Positions 28,556 to 39,100 of a DNA stretch of 64,000 bases are shown here, in pieces (positions within the stretch are counted from its first letter, which is position 1; every line of letters starts with the position of its first letter). Origin of the DNA: Bog-950 sp044225825 (GTDB taxonomy: Bacteria; Bacteroidota; Bacteroidia; Chitinophagales; LD1); NCBI GenBank assembly GCA_044225825.1, contig JBGAIB010000004.1, positions 372,001 to 436,000 of the forward strand, read 5' to 3'. The notes below the pieces were generated by a model. That model saw only the letters and a list, made by a program, of their open reading frames with translations. It was not told the origin of the DNA and made no database searches. A program made the position numbers and the translations under genes.

Positions 28556-28586
28556 AAGGCGCGCTGTAACAACAGGGCGCCTTTTT
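28556..28586 (+). terminator. Intrinsic terminator, possibly bidirectional
   Basis: Stem AAGGCGC / GCGCCTT with a 14-base loop and a five-T tail, just after the barrel-protein gene. The A-run on the left side lets it also serve the convergent aldolase gene on the minus strand. Confidence 0.85.
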
Positions 28587-28605
28587 ACTAATTCAACATA
28601 TTCGC

Positions 28606-29262
28606 TTAGCCGTTTCCTTTTTTGTAATCAGCCAGAAACTTCTCCAAACCTAAGTCGGTTAAAGGATGTGCAAACAAGCCGTTGATAGACGACAACGGAC
28701 AGGTAGCGATATCAGCACCAGCCTCAGCACAACGCACAATATGCAGCGATGAACGGATAGAGGCAGCAAGCACTTCGGTTTCGTAGCCGTAAATGCGGTA
28801 GATGTGTACGATTTGCTCAATCAGTTGCACACCATCCCAGTTGCTATCATCAATACGTCCGATAAAAGGCGATACCATCGCAGCACCGGCCTTCGCAGCC
28901 AGTATAGCCTGCGCGGCTGAAAACACCAGCGTACAATTGGTTTTAATGCCGTTATCGGTAAACCACTTGATAGCTTTTACGCCTTCTTTAATCATGGGCA
29001 CCTTCACTACAATGTTCGGGTGCAGGGCAGCCAGTTTTTTACCCTCTTCTACCATGCCTTTAAAATCGGTAGAAATAACCTCGGCACTTACAGGGCCGTT
29101 TACCATGTTACAGATCTTCACATAGTGGTCAATAATGTTCTGCTGACCGGTTATACCTTCTTTAGCCATCAGCGATGGGTTGGTGGTAACACCGTCTAAT
29201 ATGCCTAATGCGGCAGCTTCTTCAATCTCTGAAAGCTTGGCTGTATCAATAAAGAATTTCAT
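28606..29262 (-). CDS. fsa: Fructose-6-phosphate aldolase / transaldolase-like enzyme
   Basis: A 218-residue TIM-barrel enzyme, the length of the small transaldolase/FSA subfamily. I place the start at the ATG at 29262 (MKFFIDTAKLSEIEEAAAL); the open frame runs 12 codons further upstream. Visible motifs are ILDGVTTNPSLMAKEG, the Schiff-base lysine in NIVVKVPM (Lys87), NCTLVFSAAQAILAAKAGA and FIGRIDD. It would cleave or form fructose 6-phosphate or act as a transaldolase in the pentose phosphate pathway; the two activities cannot be told apart reliably from the sequence alone. It is monocistronic and convergent with the outer-membrane barrel gene. Confidence 0.92.
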   Translation of the reverse strand: MKFFIDTAKLSEIEEAAALGILDGVTTNPSLMAKEGITGQQNIIDHYVKICNMVNGPVSAEVISTDFKGMVEEGKKLAALHPNIVVKVPMIKEGVKAIKWFTDNGIKTNCTLVFSAAQAILAAKAGAAMVSPFIGRIDDSNWDGVQLIEQIVHIYRIYGYETEVLAASIRSSLHIVRCAEAGADIATCPLSSINGLFAHPLTDLGLEKFLADYKKGNG

Positions 29263-29390
29263 GAAATAAGTTTGTTTGCGGGTTAGTTTGAAATGCAAAG
29301 CTAAGATGAAATTAGCAGACAGATTGCTAATCTTATTTAATCAACACCTTGTTAAAAGAGGGGTAAAATGGGAAGGGGAGAAATAAAAAA

Positions 29391-29488
29391 TGGGCAAGTT
29401 ACTCATATCGCACCGCTACAACCGCCTACCTTTGCTCGGTTTCCCGCCTGGAGGAGTGAGCAGGAGCTGATCGTATAAGGCTCGCCCG
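29391..29488 (-). ncRNA. ffs: Bacterial small signal recognition particle RNA (4.5S RNA)
   Basis: On the minus strand the segment contains the SRP domain IV core: CAGG-CGG-GAAA-CCG-AGCAA. That is a short stem capped by a GNRA tetraloop, flanked by the symmetric-loop strands CAGG and AGCA bound by Ffh. E. coli 4.5S RNA has the same arrangement. Downstream is GTAGCGGTGCGATATGAG. The two ends pair: GGGCGAG at the 5' end with CTTGCCC at the 3' end. The 3' end runs into a T-rich tail (29380-29391), and a TATATTTG box lies at 29492-29499 just upstream. The RNA guides ribosomes making membrane proteins to FtsY and the translocon. Confidence 0.88.
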
Positions 29489-29491
29489 GTG

Positions 29492-29499
29492 CAAATATA
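29492..29499 (-). promoter_or_regulatory. -7 box TATATTTG of the SRP RNA gene
   Basis: Exact match to TAnnTTTG on the minus strand, placing the transcription start close to the first paired base of the SRP RNA. No convincing TTTG was found at the usual spacing upstream. Confidence 0.55.
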
Positions 29500-29526
29500 A
29501 AAACTCTAAGCGCAATGCATAGCCGC

Positions 29527-29549
29527 ACAACTCATTTTTTATGAGTTGT
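29527..29549 (-). terminator. Hairpin directly after the type B cargo stop codon
   Basis: Nine-bp perfect stem ACAACTCAT / ATGAGTTGT with a short A/T loop, immediately downstream of the stop codon at 29550-29552. There is no strong T-run after it on the minus strand, so it may act as a 3' stabilising hairpin or a weak terminator. Confidence 0.5.
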
Positions 29550-32500
29550 TTACTTAAACAGCGTTAAACTACCCTTGTAACTGCTGTCAAAATGCCCATC
29601 CTTCCAGCTAACCTTTAACTGGTAAACATATACCCCCGGTTCCTGCGCAGTGCCTTTATAGGTACCATCCCAGGCCATCGTATAATCCGGGGATTCAAAC
29701 ACCTTCTCGCCCCAGCGGTTAAACACCTGCAGGTCAAATTTTTGAATAGCCGCCAAATTCCCGAGCACCTGCCATACCTCATTTCTGCCATCACCGTTGG
29801 GGGTAAATACATTGGGAATAAACAAACCATAGTCGGCAATTACTACCAGCTTTACTTCGGCAGTATCCGAGCAACCGTTGGCATCTATTCCAATAACCGT
29901 ATAATTCCAGTTTACAGGCGGTGCGGCGGTGGGATATTGGCAGGTATAACAATCCAGGTAAGCTTCGGGCTGCCAGTTAAACACGGTAGCATTGGAGCCT
30001 GTAGTGCTTACCTCCAGCGGTACCATCTCTCCAAGTCGCAGGGTATCTAATACCGGGCTTGCTGCTATCTCAAAGAGGTTTAAAAACGGAACGGTAAAGG
30101 TATCCTGCGTAATACATCCAAGCGCATCGGCAACGGTAACAGTATAATTACCCGGTGTAAGCATGCTTATAACGGGCCTTGTGGCAGCAGTGCTCCAGTT
30201 AAACGAGTAAGGCCCCACGCCATTTACCGGGGTTAAGGTTACTGCACCCTCATTATAAAAGGTATAGCAACGCACGGGCGTTATGTTGGCATAAAAGGCG
30301 GGGCTATCAATCAACGCAAACTGAAAACTCCCTGCGGCCGAACAATTGCTGGCGTCGGTAATGGTAACGGTATAAACCAAAGGCTTTGGTTGCACAGTAA
30401 TACAAGCAGTGGTTTCGCCGGTACTCCATTGGTAATATCCCAATGGGCTTGCGCACAGCAGGGCATTTTGGTTACTACAAACCGTATCCACTCCATTAAT
30501 CGCAGTCGTAAACGGTGCTTGTTGAGGCACAAGAAACTGCGCGCTATCCGTACAACCTGCTGCATTGGTAACCGTAACGGTATACGTGCCGGCACTATCC
30601 ACCTGCAGGTCCTCCCCTGTGGCACCGGTACTCCAGGCATAAGTAACAGTACCTGATGACGCATGTATATCTACCAGGCCGGGGCTACCTCCGCAGGTAA
30701 CGGGCAATACCGTATCAGTAAACAGTTTAACACTTAAAACGGAATCCATCTGTAACAACAACTGCTTGCTCAGTAAGCACTGCGCGTTGCCTGTGCCTAT
30801 CAGGGTAATACTTTGTGTATCGCTGTGGCAGGCTGTATAGGCCCCCCCTGTACCCAACTGAACCCCGGCAGCATCATACCAGGTGTAAGTAAGCGTGCTA
30901 TCGCCAATGGCGGTAAGATCATTGCAAACCTGGCTGCAATTGGCGCTGCTTTGGGTAATACTGATATCAATACTGGCCCCCACCACATGTATAGTAACAC
31001 AAGGAGTATTAGATGATCCGTGCTTGTCATAGTACCAGCCTTGTTTCGTAATAAGGTATTTACCATTTGCAAAAGCTACCGCATTACCGGCCGAATCAAC
31101 CAGGTGCGAAGAGCACGTAGTGCAAGCCATACCACAGGCAGCCATGGTGTCGTTATCAGCTAGTACTAATGTATCACCGTTGCACAAATTAAACTCCTGA
31201 CCATCGTATTGCTGCAGTTTCGATAAATCGGCCACGCGCGTATAATACTGCTCCTGCGTGCACGAAAGCGAATCAATGGTGCTGATCCGCCCCCGGCAAC
31301 TATCGGGACAAACCATATAATTGTTAGGCACTACTGCTTTATACAAGCCGGCACTGCCTTCGTATAACATAACGGGATCGTTAGTGGCTACATTTATGCA
31401 AGTTGGTGAGGCGGCACCGCATACCCCATCCTCATTTTGCTGCGCAACGTTATTCAGGCAGCTATTGCCTTCTATATCCATCCATGTTTCGGTTATCAGG
31501 CCTGCTCCAAAATCAAGCAGTCCGGGTTTAGCCATACACTTGCCCCCACAACAAAACTTGCAACCTGTTGTCCGCAACCCGCAGGTTTGCTGCAACGTGG
31601 TATCTCCCCAACCATCGCCCTGCATGCTAAAACGCAGGTTAAAAGGCCCGCCCGGCAAAGTAACTTTGGCCCTGAAACCAAAGTGATACACCTTGCAACC
31701 ATAAGGCCCATAACCATCAATATCGCCACGTCCGTTTAGCGAAGCAAAGTCCCAAACCAGTTTATTATCGGGTTGGTTATAGGTAACGCTCCAATTACCA
31801 TCGGGGTTATGATAGCCGGGCCCCGTTGGCATAAAAAACGGACCGTAATGGTTCACGGCCTTCACCACATTAAAGTTGGTATCTAGCTGCAATCGAAAGG
31901 TCTTTAGCCCTTCTCGTCCGCCCTGGTTTTGCAAAAACAGGGTCAGGATAATATCGCAATAGTCCTGGTTACTGGTATCAATAGCAAAGGGTGTTTTGTT
32001 CTCGAAAGGATGATTATAAATGCCGAGGTTAGAACTAACCTTTTTCACTGTTATCAGATAACCGTTGTTATTTGGTGCCGCATCGCTTACCGGCAATACC
32101 GCCGGCATGTTTAAGGGCAGATAAACCATAGCAGTATCCACCGGCAAATGCAAACTATCGCTGCAACCCGAATTATCGAGGCTTAGCTGCCCTGTATTTA
32201 CCAGCACGGTATCATAACAGGCTGTATCGGGATGCACGGCTATATACCCCAACCTCACCTCCAGTTCAAAATGCGTGGTATCCGAAAAATCGATAACCAA
32301 TCGCTGATTCAGATTATTAACCTGATGCAGGAGGTGGTATAAGCAAACCGAATTATCGGTAAAGGCAAAAGAACTGATATCAAAGCTGTCTACCTCAACC
32401 GGAGCCATGCCGCACACATCCTCAAACCACAGCAAATACATTTTACACGAACGCGATACATGATTGGCCTGCACTTGCAAACGTACTGCCCGCGAAATAG

Positions 32501-32762
32501 CCGAGTCGTTTGAAAAGTTCAGGGCAAAGAACAAATCCTTACCGGGGGCATTACTCATGTCCGCTACTCCCCAATCATTTATATTGTTGGTATAGCCCGA
32601 ATCGGGCAGGTAGAAAGATTGAACGGGGCAAAAGTTTACAGGCAGTTCAAAACCGCAGCTATCGCCGGGCATTTGTGCTTTGGCAGGCAACAGGTAGCCA
32701 CACAGTGCTACAGTTAGCAGTAATAGCCGCCGCCAAAACAGCCATAGGTTGGTGTTAAACAT
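29550..32762 (-). CDS. Large secreted protein with SprB-like repeats, T9SS type B cargo
   Basis: A 1070-residue secreted protein. The start is placed at the ATG at 32762 (MFNTNLWLFWRRLLLLTVAL), which gives a normal signal peptide ending LLPAKAQ; the frame opens 16 codons earlier. The first 450 residues or so are an unusual Cys-rich region with a cluster TTGCKFCCGGKCMAKPG. SprB-like repeats follow at about 680-900 (TYAWSTGATGEDLQV, YTVTVTNAAGC, YYQWSTGETTAC). The C-terminus has the type B signature FIPNVFTPNGDGRNEVWQV and ends GSLTLFK. It should be exported by the T9SS and displayed on the surface. It is monocistronic and divergent from the carboxylase gene. Confidence 0.85.
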   Translation of the reverse strand: MFNTNLWLFWRRLLLLTVALCGYLLPAKAQMPGDSCGFELPVNFCPVQSFYLPDSGYTNNINDWGVADMSNAPGKDLFFALNFSNDSAISRAVRLQVQANHVSRSCKMYLLWFEDVCGMAPVEVDSFDISSFAFTDNSVCLYHLLHQVNNLNQRLVIDFSDTTHFELEVRLGYIAVHPDTACYDTVLVNTGQLSLDNSGCSDSLHLPVDTAMVYLPLNMPAVLPVSDAAPNNNGYLITVKKVSSNLGIYNHPFENKTPFAIDTSNQDYCDIILTLFLQNQGGREGLKTFRLQLDTNFNVVKAVNHYGPFFMPTGPGYHNPDGNWSVTYNQPDNKLVWDFASLNGRGDIDGYGPYGCKVYHFGFRAKVTLPGGPFNLRFSMQGDGWGDTTLQQTCGLRTTGCKFCCGGKCMAKPGLLDFGAGLITETWMDIEGNSCLNNVAQQNEDGVCGAASPTCINVATNDPVMLYEGSAGLYKAVVPNNYMVCPDSCRGRISTIDSLSCTQEQYYTRVADLSKLQQYDGQEFNLCNGDTLVLADNDTMAACGMACTTCSSHLVDSAGNAVAFANGKYLITKQGWYYDKHGSSNTPCVTIHVVGASIDISITQSSANCSQVCNDLTAIGDSTLTYTWYDAAGVQLGTGGAYTACHSDTQSITLIGTGNAQCLLSKQLLLQMDSVLSVKLFTDTVLPVTCGGSPGLVDIHASSGTVTYAWSTGATGEDLQVDSAGTYTVTVTNAAGCTDSAQFLVPQQAPFTTAINGVDTVCSNQNALLCASPLGYYQWSTGETTACITVQPKPLVYTVTITDASNCSAAGSFQFALIDSPAFYANITPVRCYTFYNEGAVTLTPVNGVGPYSFNWSTAATRPVISMLTPGNYTVTVADALGCITQDTFTVPFLNLFEIAASPVLDTLRLGEMVPLEVSTTGSNATVFNWQPEAYLDCYTCQYPTAAPPVNWNYTVIGIDANGCSDTAEVKLVVIADYGLFIPNVFTPNGDGRNEVWQVLGNLAAIQKFDLQVFNRWGEKVFESPDYTMAWDGTYKGTAQEPGVYVYQLKVSWKDGHFDSSYKGSLTLFK

Positions 32763-33043
32763 AGGTAGTGGTTTAGTGTTTCTAATGCCCAGCAGATACC
32801 TCAAGTGCACAGCGCAAACGTAGCACAGGAGGTTCGCGTGGGTGTCACAGAAACGTCATTGTATAGTCATAATTGTGTCATAATAAAAAACTGAAAACGC
32901 GTTACTTATGGTTTACAATTTGGCCACATGGATTCGGTCATTTATAAGCATGATAGCTACGTTTCGCGGTTTGCAGCAATGTGGACTATTAACTGCCTAT
33001 TTCTGCCCCAATCTTCTAAATTAGCCGCCCGTTAAAAGCAATT

Positions 33044-34687
33044 ATGGCAACTACCAATACCGATTTAGAATTCAACAAGAACGAAGACGCAATGAAACTG
33101 GTAATGAGTGATCTGAAAAGGATTACCGACCAGGTAAAGTTGGGCGGTGGCAAAAAAGCCATCGAAAAACACAAGGACAAAGGCAAAATGACGGCCCGCG
33201 AACGACTCGAAATGCTGTTCGACAAGGGCAAGAACACCATCGAAATTGGTGAACTGGCCGCTTATGGCATGTATGAGGAACACGGCGGCTGCCCAAGTGC
33301 CGGTGTGGTGGTGCAACTAGGTTACGTAAAAGGCCGTTTGGTAATTGCCGTTGCCAACGATGCTACCGTTAAAGCCGGTGCATGGTTCCCTTCTACCGCA
33401 AAAAAGAATCTGCGCGCACAGGAAATAGCCATCGAAAACCGTATTCCAATCATTTACCTGGTGGATAGTGCCGGCGCTTACCTGCCCCTGCAGGATGAGG
33501 TATTCCCCGATAAGGAGAACTTCGGCCGCATCTTCTACAACAACTCTATTATGAGTTCCATGGGTATTCCGCAAATTGCTGCCATCATGGGTAGCTGCGT
33601 AGCCGGTGGAGCCTATTTGCCTATCCTTAGCGACGAAGCGCTTATTGTGGAAGGCACCGGTTCGGTATTTCTTGCCGGTAGCTACCTGGTAAAGAGCGCT
33701 ATTGGCGAGAACATTGATAACGAAACCCTGGGAGGTGCAACTACACACTCCGAAATATCAGGCGTTACCGATTATAAAATGAAGGATGATACCGAGTGTA
33801 TCAAAACCATCCGCAACCTCATCGATAAATACGGAAGGCCCGATTATGCCGGCTTCGACCGTGCCGAACCTGCGGCCTCAAAACATCCTGCTACCGATTT
33901 ATACGGCATTATACCAAGCGACCTTAGCAAGCAATACGATATGCACGAGTTGATCTATCGTTTGGTCGATAACTCGGAGTTTGAAGAATACAAGGAGGGC
34001 TACGGTCAATCATTAGTGTGCGGTTATGCGCGTATTGATGGTTGGGCAGTGGGCATTGTGGCCAACCAGCGCAAAGTAGTAAAGAGCAAAAAAGGCGAAA
34101 TGCAGTTTGGCGGTGTTATCTACAGCGATAGCGCCGATAAGGCAGCCCGCTTTATTATGAACTGCAACCAAAAGAAAATTCCATTGGTGTTTTTGCAGGA
34201 TGTTACCGGCTTTATGGTAGGGAGCCGCAGCGAACACGGCGGCATTATTAAGGACGGTGCCAAAATGGTAAATGCCGTATCTAACTCGGTAGTGCCTAAG
34301 TTCACCATTGTAATCGGCAACTCGTTTGGTGCCGGTAACTATGCTATGTGCGGCAAAGCATATGGTCCGCGTTTAATTTACGCATGGCCTACCTCGCGTA
34401 TAGCAGTTATGGGTGGCGACCAGGCCGCTAAAACCCTGCTGCAAATACAGGTTAGCTCCTTAAAAGCACAGGGCAAGGAAATTACACCGGAGGATGAAAA
34501 AGCCCTGCTGGATAAAATCTCAGGCCGCTATAAAACTACCATGGACCCTAAATACGCTGCTGCACGTTTATGGACCGATGGTATCATCGACCCGGTTGAT
34601 ACCCGCAAAGTCATCAGCATGGGCATTGAAGCGGCAAACCACGCGCCTATCACTAAACAATTTAACGTAGGTGTTATTCAAACCTAA
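33044..34687 (+). CDS. Acyl-CoA carboxylase carboxyltransferase (beta) subunit, methylcrotonyl-CoA carboxylase type
   Basis: A 547-residue cytoplasmic enzyme subunit with two crotonase-like halves. It transfers carboxyl from biotin to an acyl-CoA. Motifs include KGKMTARERLEMLFDKG, IYLVDSAGAYLPLQDEVFPD, AAIMGSCVAGGAYLPILSDE and, in the second half, VFLQDVTGFMVGS and GNSFGAGNYAMCGKAYGPR. The stretch SAGAYLPLQDEVFPDK and the overall length favour the methylcrotonyl-CoA carboxylase beta type over the propionyl type, so leucine breakdown is the likely pathway. The biotin-carrying alpha subunit is not in the window. A strong terminator follows at 34711-34745. Confidence 0.88.
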   Translation: MATTNTDLEFNKNEDAMKLVMSDLKRITDQVKLGGGKKAIEKHKDKGKMTARERLEMLFDKGKNTIEIGELAAYGMYEEHGGCPSAGVVVQLGYVKGRLVIAVANDATVKAGAWFPSTAKKNLRAQEIAIENRIPIIYLVDSAGAYLPLQDEVFPDKENFGRIFYNNSIMSSMGIPQIAAIMGSCVAGGAYLPILSDEALIVEGTGSVFLAGSYLVKSAIGENIDNETLGGATTHSEISGVTDYKMKDDTECIKTIRNLIDKYGRPDYAGFDRAEPAASKHPATDLYGIIPSDLSKQYDMHELIYRLVDNSEFEEYKEGYGQSLVCGYARIDGWAVGIVANQRKVVKSKKGEMQFGGVIYSDSADKAARFIMNCNQKKIPLVFLQDVTGFMVGSRSEHGGIIKDGAKMVNAVSNSVVPKFTIVIGNSFGAGNYAMCGKAYGPRLIYAWPTSRIAVMGGDQAAKTLLQIQVSSLKAQGKEITPEDEKALLDKISGRYKTTMDPKYAAARLWTDGIIDPVDTRKVISMGIEAANHAPITKQFNVGVIQT

Positions 34688-34710
34688 ACAAAGGTTAAAC
34701 GCATGTTTAA

Positions 34711-34745
34711 ATCCGGCCCGGCGCACAACGCGGGCCGGATTTTTG
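34711..34745 (+). terminator. Intrinsic terminator of the carboxylase gene
   Basis: Perfect 10-bp stem ATCCGGCCCG / CGGGCCGGAT with a 10-base loop and a T tail. It separates the carboxylase from the thioredoxin gene. Confidence 0.92.
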
Positions 34746-34771
34746 TTATCTTCATAATACACAAACAAAGG

Positions 34772-35326
34772 ATGAAAAAGGCGATTTTTTCAGTAGCCCT
34801 ACTGGCTACCTTATTGGCAGTTTATGCATTCTCCATACGCAGGGCTTCGGCACCCGAAGGCACTAGCGGCATTAAGTGGATGACCTGGCAGCAAATGCAG
34901 GAAGCCCAAAAAACACAGCCCCGCAAGGTGTTTGTAGATGTATATACCGAATGGTGCGGTTGGTGCAAGCGCATGGATGCCAGCACCTTCAGCAATGCAG
35001 AGATCATCAGTTATGTAAACGAAAACTACTATGCGGTAAAGTTTGATGCCGAAACTCAAAGCACCATCAACTTTAAGGGTAAGGACTATAAGTTTGTGCC
35101 CCAGGGCTACCGTGGCTATAACGAACTGGCGGCAGAAATACTGGAAGGTCAGTTAAGTTATCCAACTTCAGTATATATGGACGAAAACCTGAACGTCATC
35201 TTCCCCGTGCCCGGCTACCGCGAGCCAAAGGAGTTTGAGCAGATCATCAACTACGTGCACAGCAACGCCTACAAAAACAAGAAGTTCGAAGACTACCAGA
35301 AGGAGTTTAAGGGGAAAATACAGTAG
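34772..35326 (+). CDS. Exported thioredoxin-fold protein
   Basis: A 184-residue periplasmic thioredoxin-like protein. The start is placed at the ATG at 34772, which begins a signal peptide or anchor (KKAIFSVALLATLLAVYAF); the frame extends 23 codons upstream across a terminator, which is not plausible. The active site is YTEWCGWCKRMD, a CGWC motif, in the context of the DUF255/thioredoxin_7 type. The cis-proline is in LSYPTSVYMDE. It probably reduces disulfides in exported proteins or apocytochromes. It is the last gene before a 780-base gene-poor region. Confidence 0.85.
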   Translation: MKKAIFSVALLATLLAVYAFSIRRASAPEGTSGIKWMTWQQMQEAQKTQPRKVFVDVYTEWCGWCKRMDASTFSNAEIISYVNENYYAVKFDAETQSTINFKGKDYKFVPQGYRGYNELAAEILEGQLSYPTSVYMDENLNVIFPVPGYREPKEFEQIINYVHSNAYKNKKFEDYQKEFKGKIQ

Positions 35327-35461
35327 TTGTTTGTTGATTGTTGTTTGATGTTAGGTGTTAGTCGTTACAGCAGCCTGGTTTTGGCGGTCAATTCCTTTAG
35401 TTTTCGTTTTTGGTGATTACACAGATTAAATTCAATTGATTACACCGATTGGAACGAGGCT

Positions 35462-35510
35462 GTCGCGTTTGTAAAGCGTGACGACTAAGTTATGCGGTTG
35501 AACGCATAGC
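35462..35510. repeat. Palindrome-rich repeat, left copy
   Basis: Begins GTCGCGTTTGTAAAGCGTGA, then CGACTAAG, then GCGGTTGAACGC. The same order of elements occurs at 41334-41385. The two copies are in the same orientation and lie on either side of the AT-rich subtilase gene. Confidence 0.65.
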
Positions 35511-35639
35511 CTATCAAGCCTATCATTTTTGATTTTGGATTTTTGAATGCTGATTGAGAAAATTCAAATAGAACGCAGATAAACACTGATTTTTACGATT
35601 TAAGCTGCTTTTTGGGGTTAAGATAAACGCCGGTATATA

Positions 35640-35807
35640 GTGCGTACTACCTTTCAACAATTTTTAACCCAGTTTTCGGCTGATAGGCTATACCGCCTTC
35701 AGCGTAGCTACGCAGAAAACCCGGCATACATCAATACCATAACTGCTACGGAAGTAATTGCACAGGATACCACCATACTAATGCATAAAAGCGAGCAGGA
35801 AATGTAA
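35640..35807 (+). CDS. Possible 55-residue protein (GTG start)
   Basis: An open frame starting GTG CGT ACT ACC and ending TAA, preceded by an in-frame stop at 35619. The translation has a balanced, protein-like composition (FQQFLTQFSADRLYRLQRSY, then TATEVIAQDTTILMHK). Codon choice resembles the neighbouring GC-richer genes rather than the AT-rich island. I do not recognise it. It could be a small gene, a remnant of a longer one, or chance. Confidence 0.3.
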   Translation: MRTTFQQFLTQFSADRLYRLQRSYAENPAYINTITATEVIAQDTTILMHKSEQEM

Positions 35808-36108
35808 TAAAGCTGATTAAGTAGAGATTAGCCCTGCGATTGTTAAGCAGCCCGAACGGAATCGAATCTCGTTTACAAGCGGATAGTTAACGTAATCCCT
35901 GAATGTTGCGGGAAATGGCATTACAAATGCCCGGCCGATTACATCCTCATCCCCTACCCTTGGCCAGGTTTACAGGAGGACGAGTAGGGGCTTACACTTT
36001 ATGAATTATAATCAGTCTTCTATATCCTTAACTTAATGGCATTGCGTGAGCGGCTCTTCCCTTTTTGTGGTCTTATTATATTTTACTTTACTGAGGAATA
36101 AATTATTA

Positions 36109-39100
36109 CTACTCTTTCTGAACTTTAAAGACTCGATTTATGAATGACGAATGAATGGTTAAAAAATATATCCCAGTTGTTAGTTTTTCAAGGTCGAAGT
36201 TAGACGTAAGGGATTTATTTTCCGAGGTAATATTTAATTCATCAACTGTTTGTCCTAAAATGTCTGCAAGAAAAATTCTGTATTTGTCTATTGGCAAATC
36301 AGTACAGCTAATATAAAGTTGCCCACTTGAAGGATTTGGGTAAACAGAAATTTTGGGAGAGTTACTTCCTAAAGTATCATTTATCGAAGTTAGAAGACAA
36401 ACGATAGTTGCTGCCCATCCTTCGCGGACACCACTACTAGGAGGATAATATGGAGCGTATGAAACAAATTTAAAAGTTAAACTGCCATCGCTCGCTGTTG
36501 ATGTAATAGTGCCAATGACTGCTTGGTCTCGGTAGGCACCAATCTGCGGGGCAGAAGTATTGTTGCCATTGTAAGCATATAGGACATCATCGCGCAATTG
36601 ACTATAGTTGCCAAACTCATTATAGTCACTTTGTGTTTTAAATGAGCTAAAGTTAACGCTCACCTTTGCACCAGATACGTCTGGGTAAAGAGTAACTACC
36701 GAACCACCTGACGGCAAAATGGTTTTTTGGTTATCCATATAATCACCATTGGGCCCGCCACCATCATAAAAATTCCCTCCACATGTTCTAAATGCACCAG
36801 AGGCAATCATTGTGACATCAGTCGGAATATAATCACAAGCAATAGTTGCAACCCATCCTGACCTTTCACCTCCATTTGGTGGGTAATAGGGCGCATGTGA
36901 AACAAACTTGAAGGTTAAACTACCATCAATAGCGGTAGAAGTAATTGTTCCATAACCCGCTTGACCCTGCAATGCCCCAATTTGTGGAGATGAAACACTA
37001 TTGCCATTATATGCATATAGAATGTCATCATCCATTTGACTGTAATTTCCAAACTCGTTATAATGAGTTTGACTATTGAAAGAACTAAAGGTAACACTTA
37101 ATTTTGAGCCTTGTATTGCAGGATAAAGAGTTACGATAGTTCCTCCAGATGGAACGATAGCTTTTTGATTGTCCATATAATCACCGCTTGGACCACCGGA
37201 ATCGTAGAAATTTCCACCACAAGTGGTAAATGTACCGGATGCTATCATAGTAATATCCGTGGGTGTGTAATCGCAAGCAATAGTTGCAATCCATCCCGTT
37301 CTTACACCACTGTTTGGGGGATAGTATGGAGAGTGAGAAACGAATTTAAAAGTTAAACTACCGTCATTTGCTGTTGAAGTAATTGTTCCATAACCTGCTT
37401 CACCCTGTAATGCGCCAATTTGTGGCGAGGATGTGCTATTTCCGTTGTAGGCGTATAGAACATCATCATCCATCTGGCTATAATTTCCCAATTCATTATA
37501 GTGTACTTGGGTACTAAAAGAGTTAAATGTTACGCTAACTTTTGTTCCAGGTATAGCAGGATAAAGTGTTACAACTGTTCCGCCCGATGGAACGATAATA
37601 TTTTGATCATCCATGTAATCACCACTAGGGCCACCCGCATCATAAAAATTTCCGCCACAAGTTGTAAAAGACCCTGATGCTATCATAGTAATGTCGCTAG
37701 GTACGTAGTTGCAGGCAACGGTTGCTATCCAACCCGATCTAATACCAGTATTTGGGGTATAGTAAGGTTTGTGAGAAACGAATTTAAAAGTCAAGCTACC
37801 ATCATTTGCTGTAGAAGTAATTGTTCCATAACCTGCTTGACCTTTTAAGGCTCCAATTTGTGGAGAAGAAATACTATTGCCGTTATAAACAAAAAGAATG
37901 TCATCATCTATCTGACTATAGTTATTGTATTCATTATAGTGGACCTGTGTATTAAAGGAACTAAATGTGACACTTATTTTTGCACCCGGTGTTGAAGGGT
38001 AAATAGTCACAACTGAATTTTGATTATCGTAATAGTCATTTGATATGCCTCCTCCATCATAAAAATTTGCGGAACATACTGTATAAGTTCCCGAACCTGA
38101 CATTGTAATATCTGTCGTTGGGGAATTCACGGTTGCATAGCCATAGGAACACACATAGCAAGTTGACTCAAAGCCCGTAATGTAAGCCTTGCAAGAATAG
38201 AAGCCACTAGAATTTGTATTGTAGTATGAATTTGTTCCAAGTACTGAACCTGAACAAGTCGAACCACTATACCATTTATATAAAATACTTCCACCCGAAC
38301 CACCTGAAGCGTTGCATGTCATAGTAACTGAACTTGTTCCTGATGCATCAGTAACAGTTGCGTTTGGGGGAATACAAGTTGTGGTCAATGTGGCGTATCC
38401 ATCGTCACAAGAATAGCAAGTGGATTCGTAACCGCTGATATATGCTTTACAAGAATAAGATCCGCTTGACGTTGCATTGTAAGTAGAATTTGTTCCAATT
38501 ACTGTTCCGCTACAAGATGTTCCGTTATACCATTTGTATAAAACACTTCCTCCAGAACCGCCCAAAGTATTACACGTCATGGTAACCGAATTTGTTCCAG
38601 AAGCATCGTTAACAGTTGCGGTTGGGCTATTGCAAGGCGCGTTAAGAGTTGCATATCCATCATCACAAGAATAGCAAGTGGTTTCGTAACCGCTGATATA
38701 TGCTTTACAAGAATAAGATCCACTTGATGTTGCGTTGTAAGTAGAATTTGCTCCAATTACTGTTCCAGTACAAGATGTTCCGTTATACCATTTGTATAAG
38801 ATACTTCCTCCCGAACCTCCCAATGTATTACACGTCATGGTAACCGAACTTGTTCCAGAGGCATCGTTTACTGTTGCGGTAGGACTATTGCAAGGAGCAT
38901 TAAGAGTTGCATAGCCATCATCACAAGAATAGCAAGTGGTTTCATAGCCGCTGATATATGCTTTACAAGAATAAGATCCGTTTGATGTTGCGTTGTAAGT
39001 AGAATTTGTTCCAATTACTGTTCCATTACATGATGTTCCGCTATACCATTTGTATAAAATATTTCCTCCCGAACCACCCAAAGTATTACACGTCATGGTA

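Larger units (their letters stand above)
35327..36108. other. Gene-poor, repeat-containing stretch
   Basis: About 780 bases with no firm gene except a possible 55-codon ORF at 35640-35807. I see words typical of degenerate dispersed repeats in this phylum: GATTACACAGATTAAATTC near 35414, GAACGCAGATAAACACTGAT near 35572, and a palindrome-rich element at 35462-35510 related to one at 41334-41385. An inverted repeat CCCCTAC / GTAGGGG spans 35951-35990. The right half becomes clearly AT-rich, marking the edge of the subtilase island. Confidence 0.6.
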
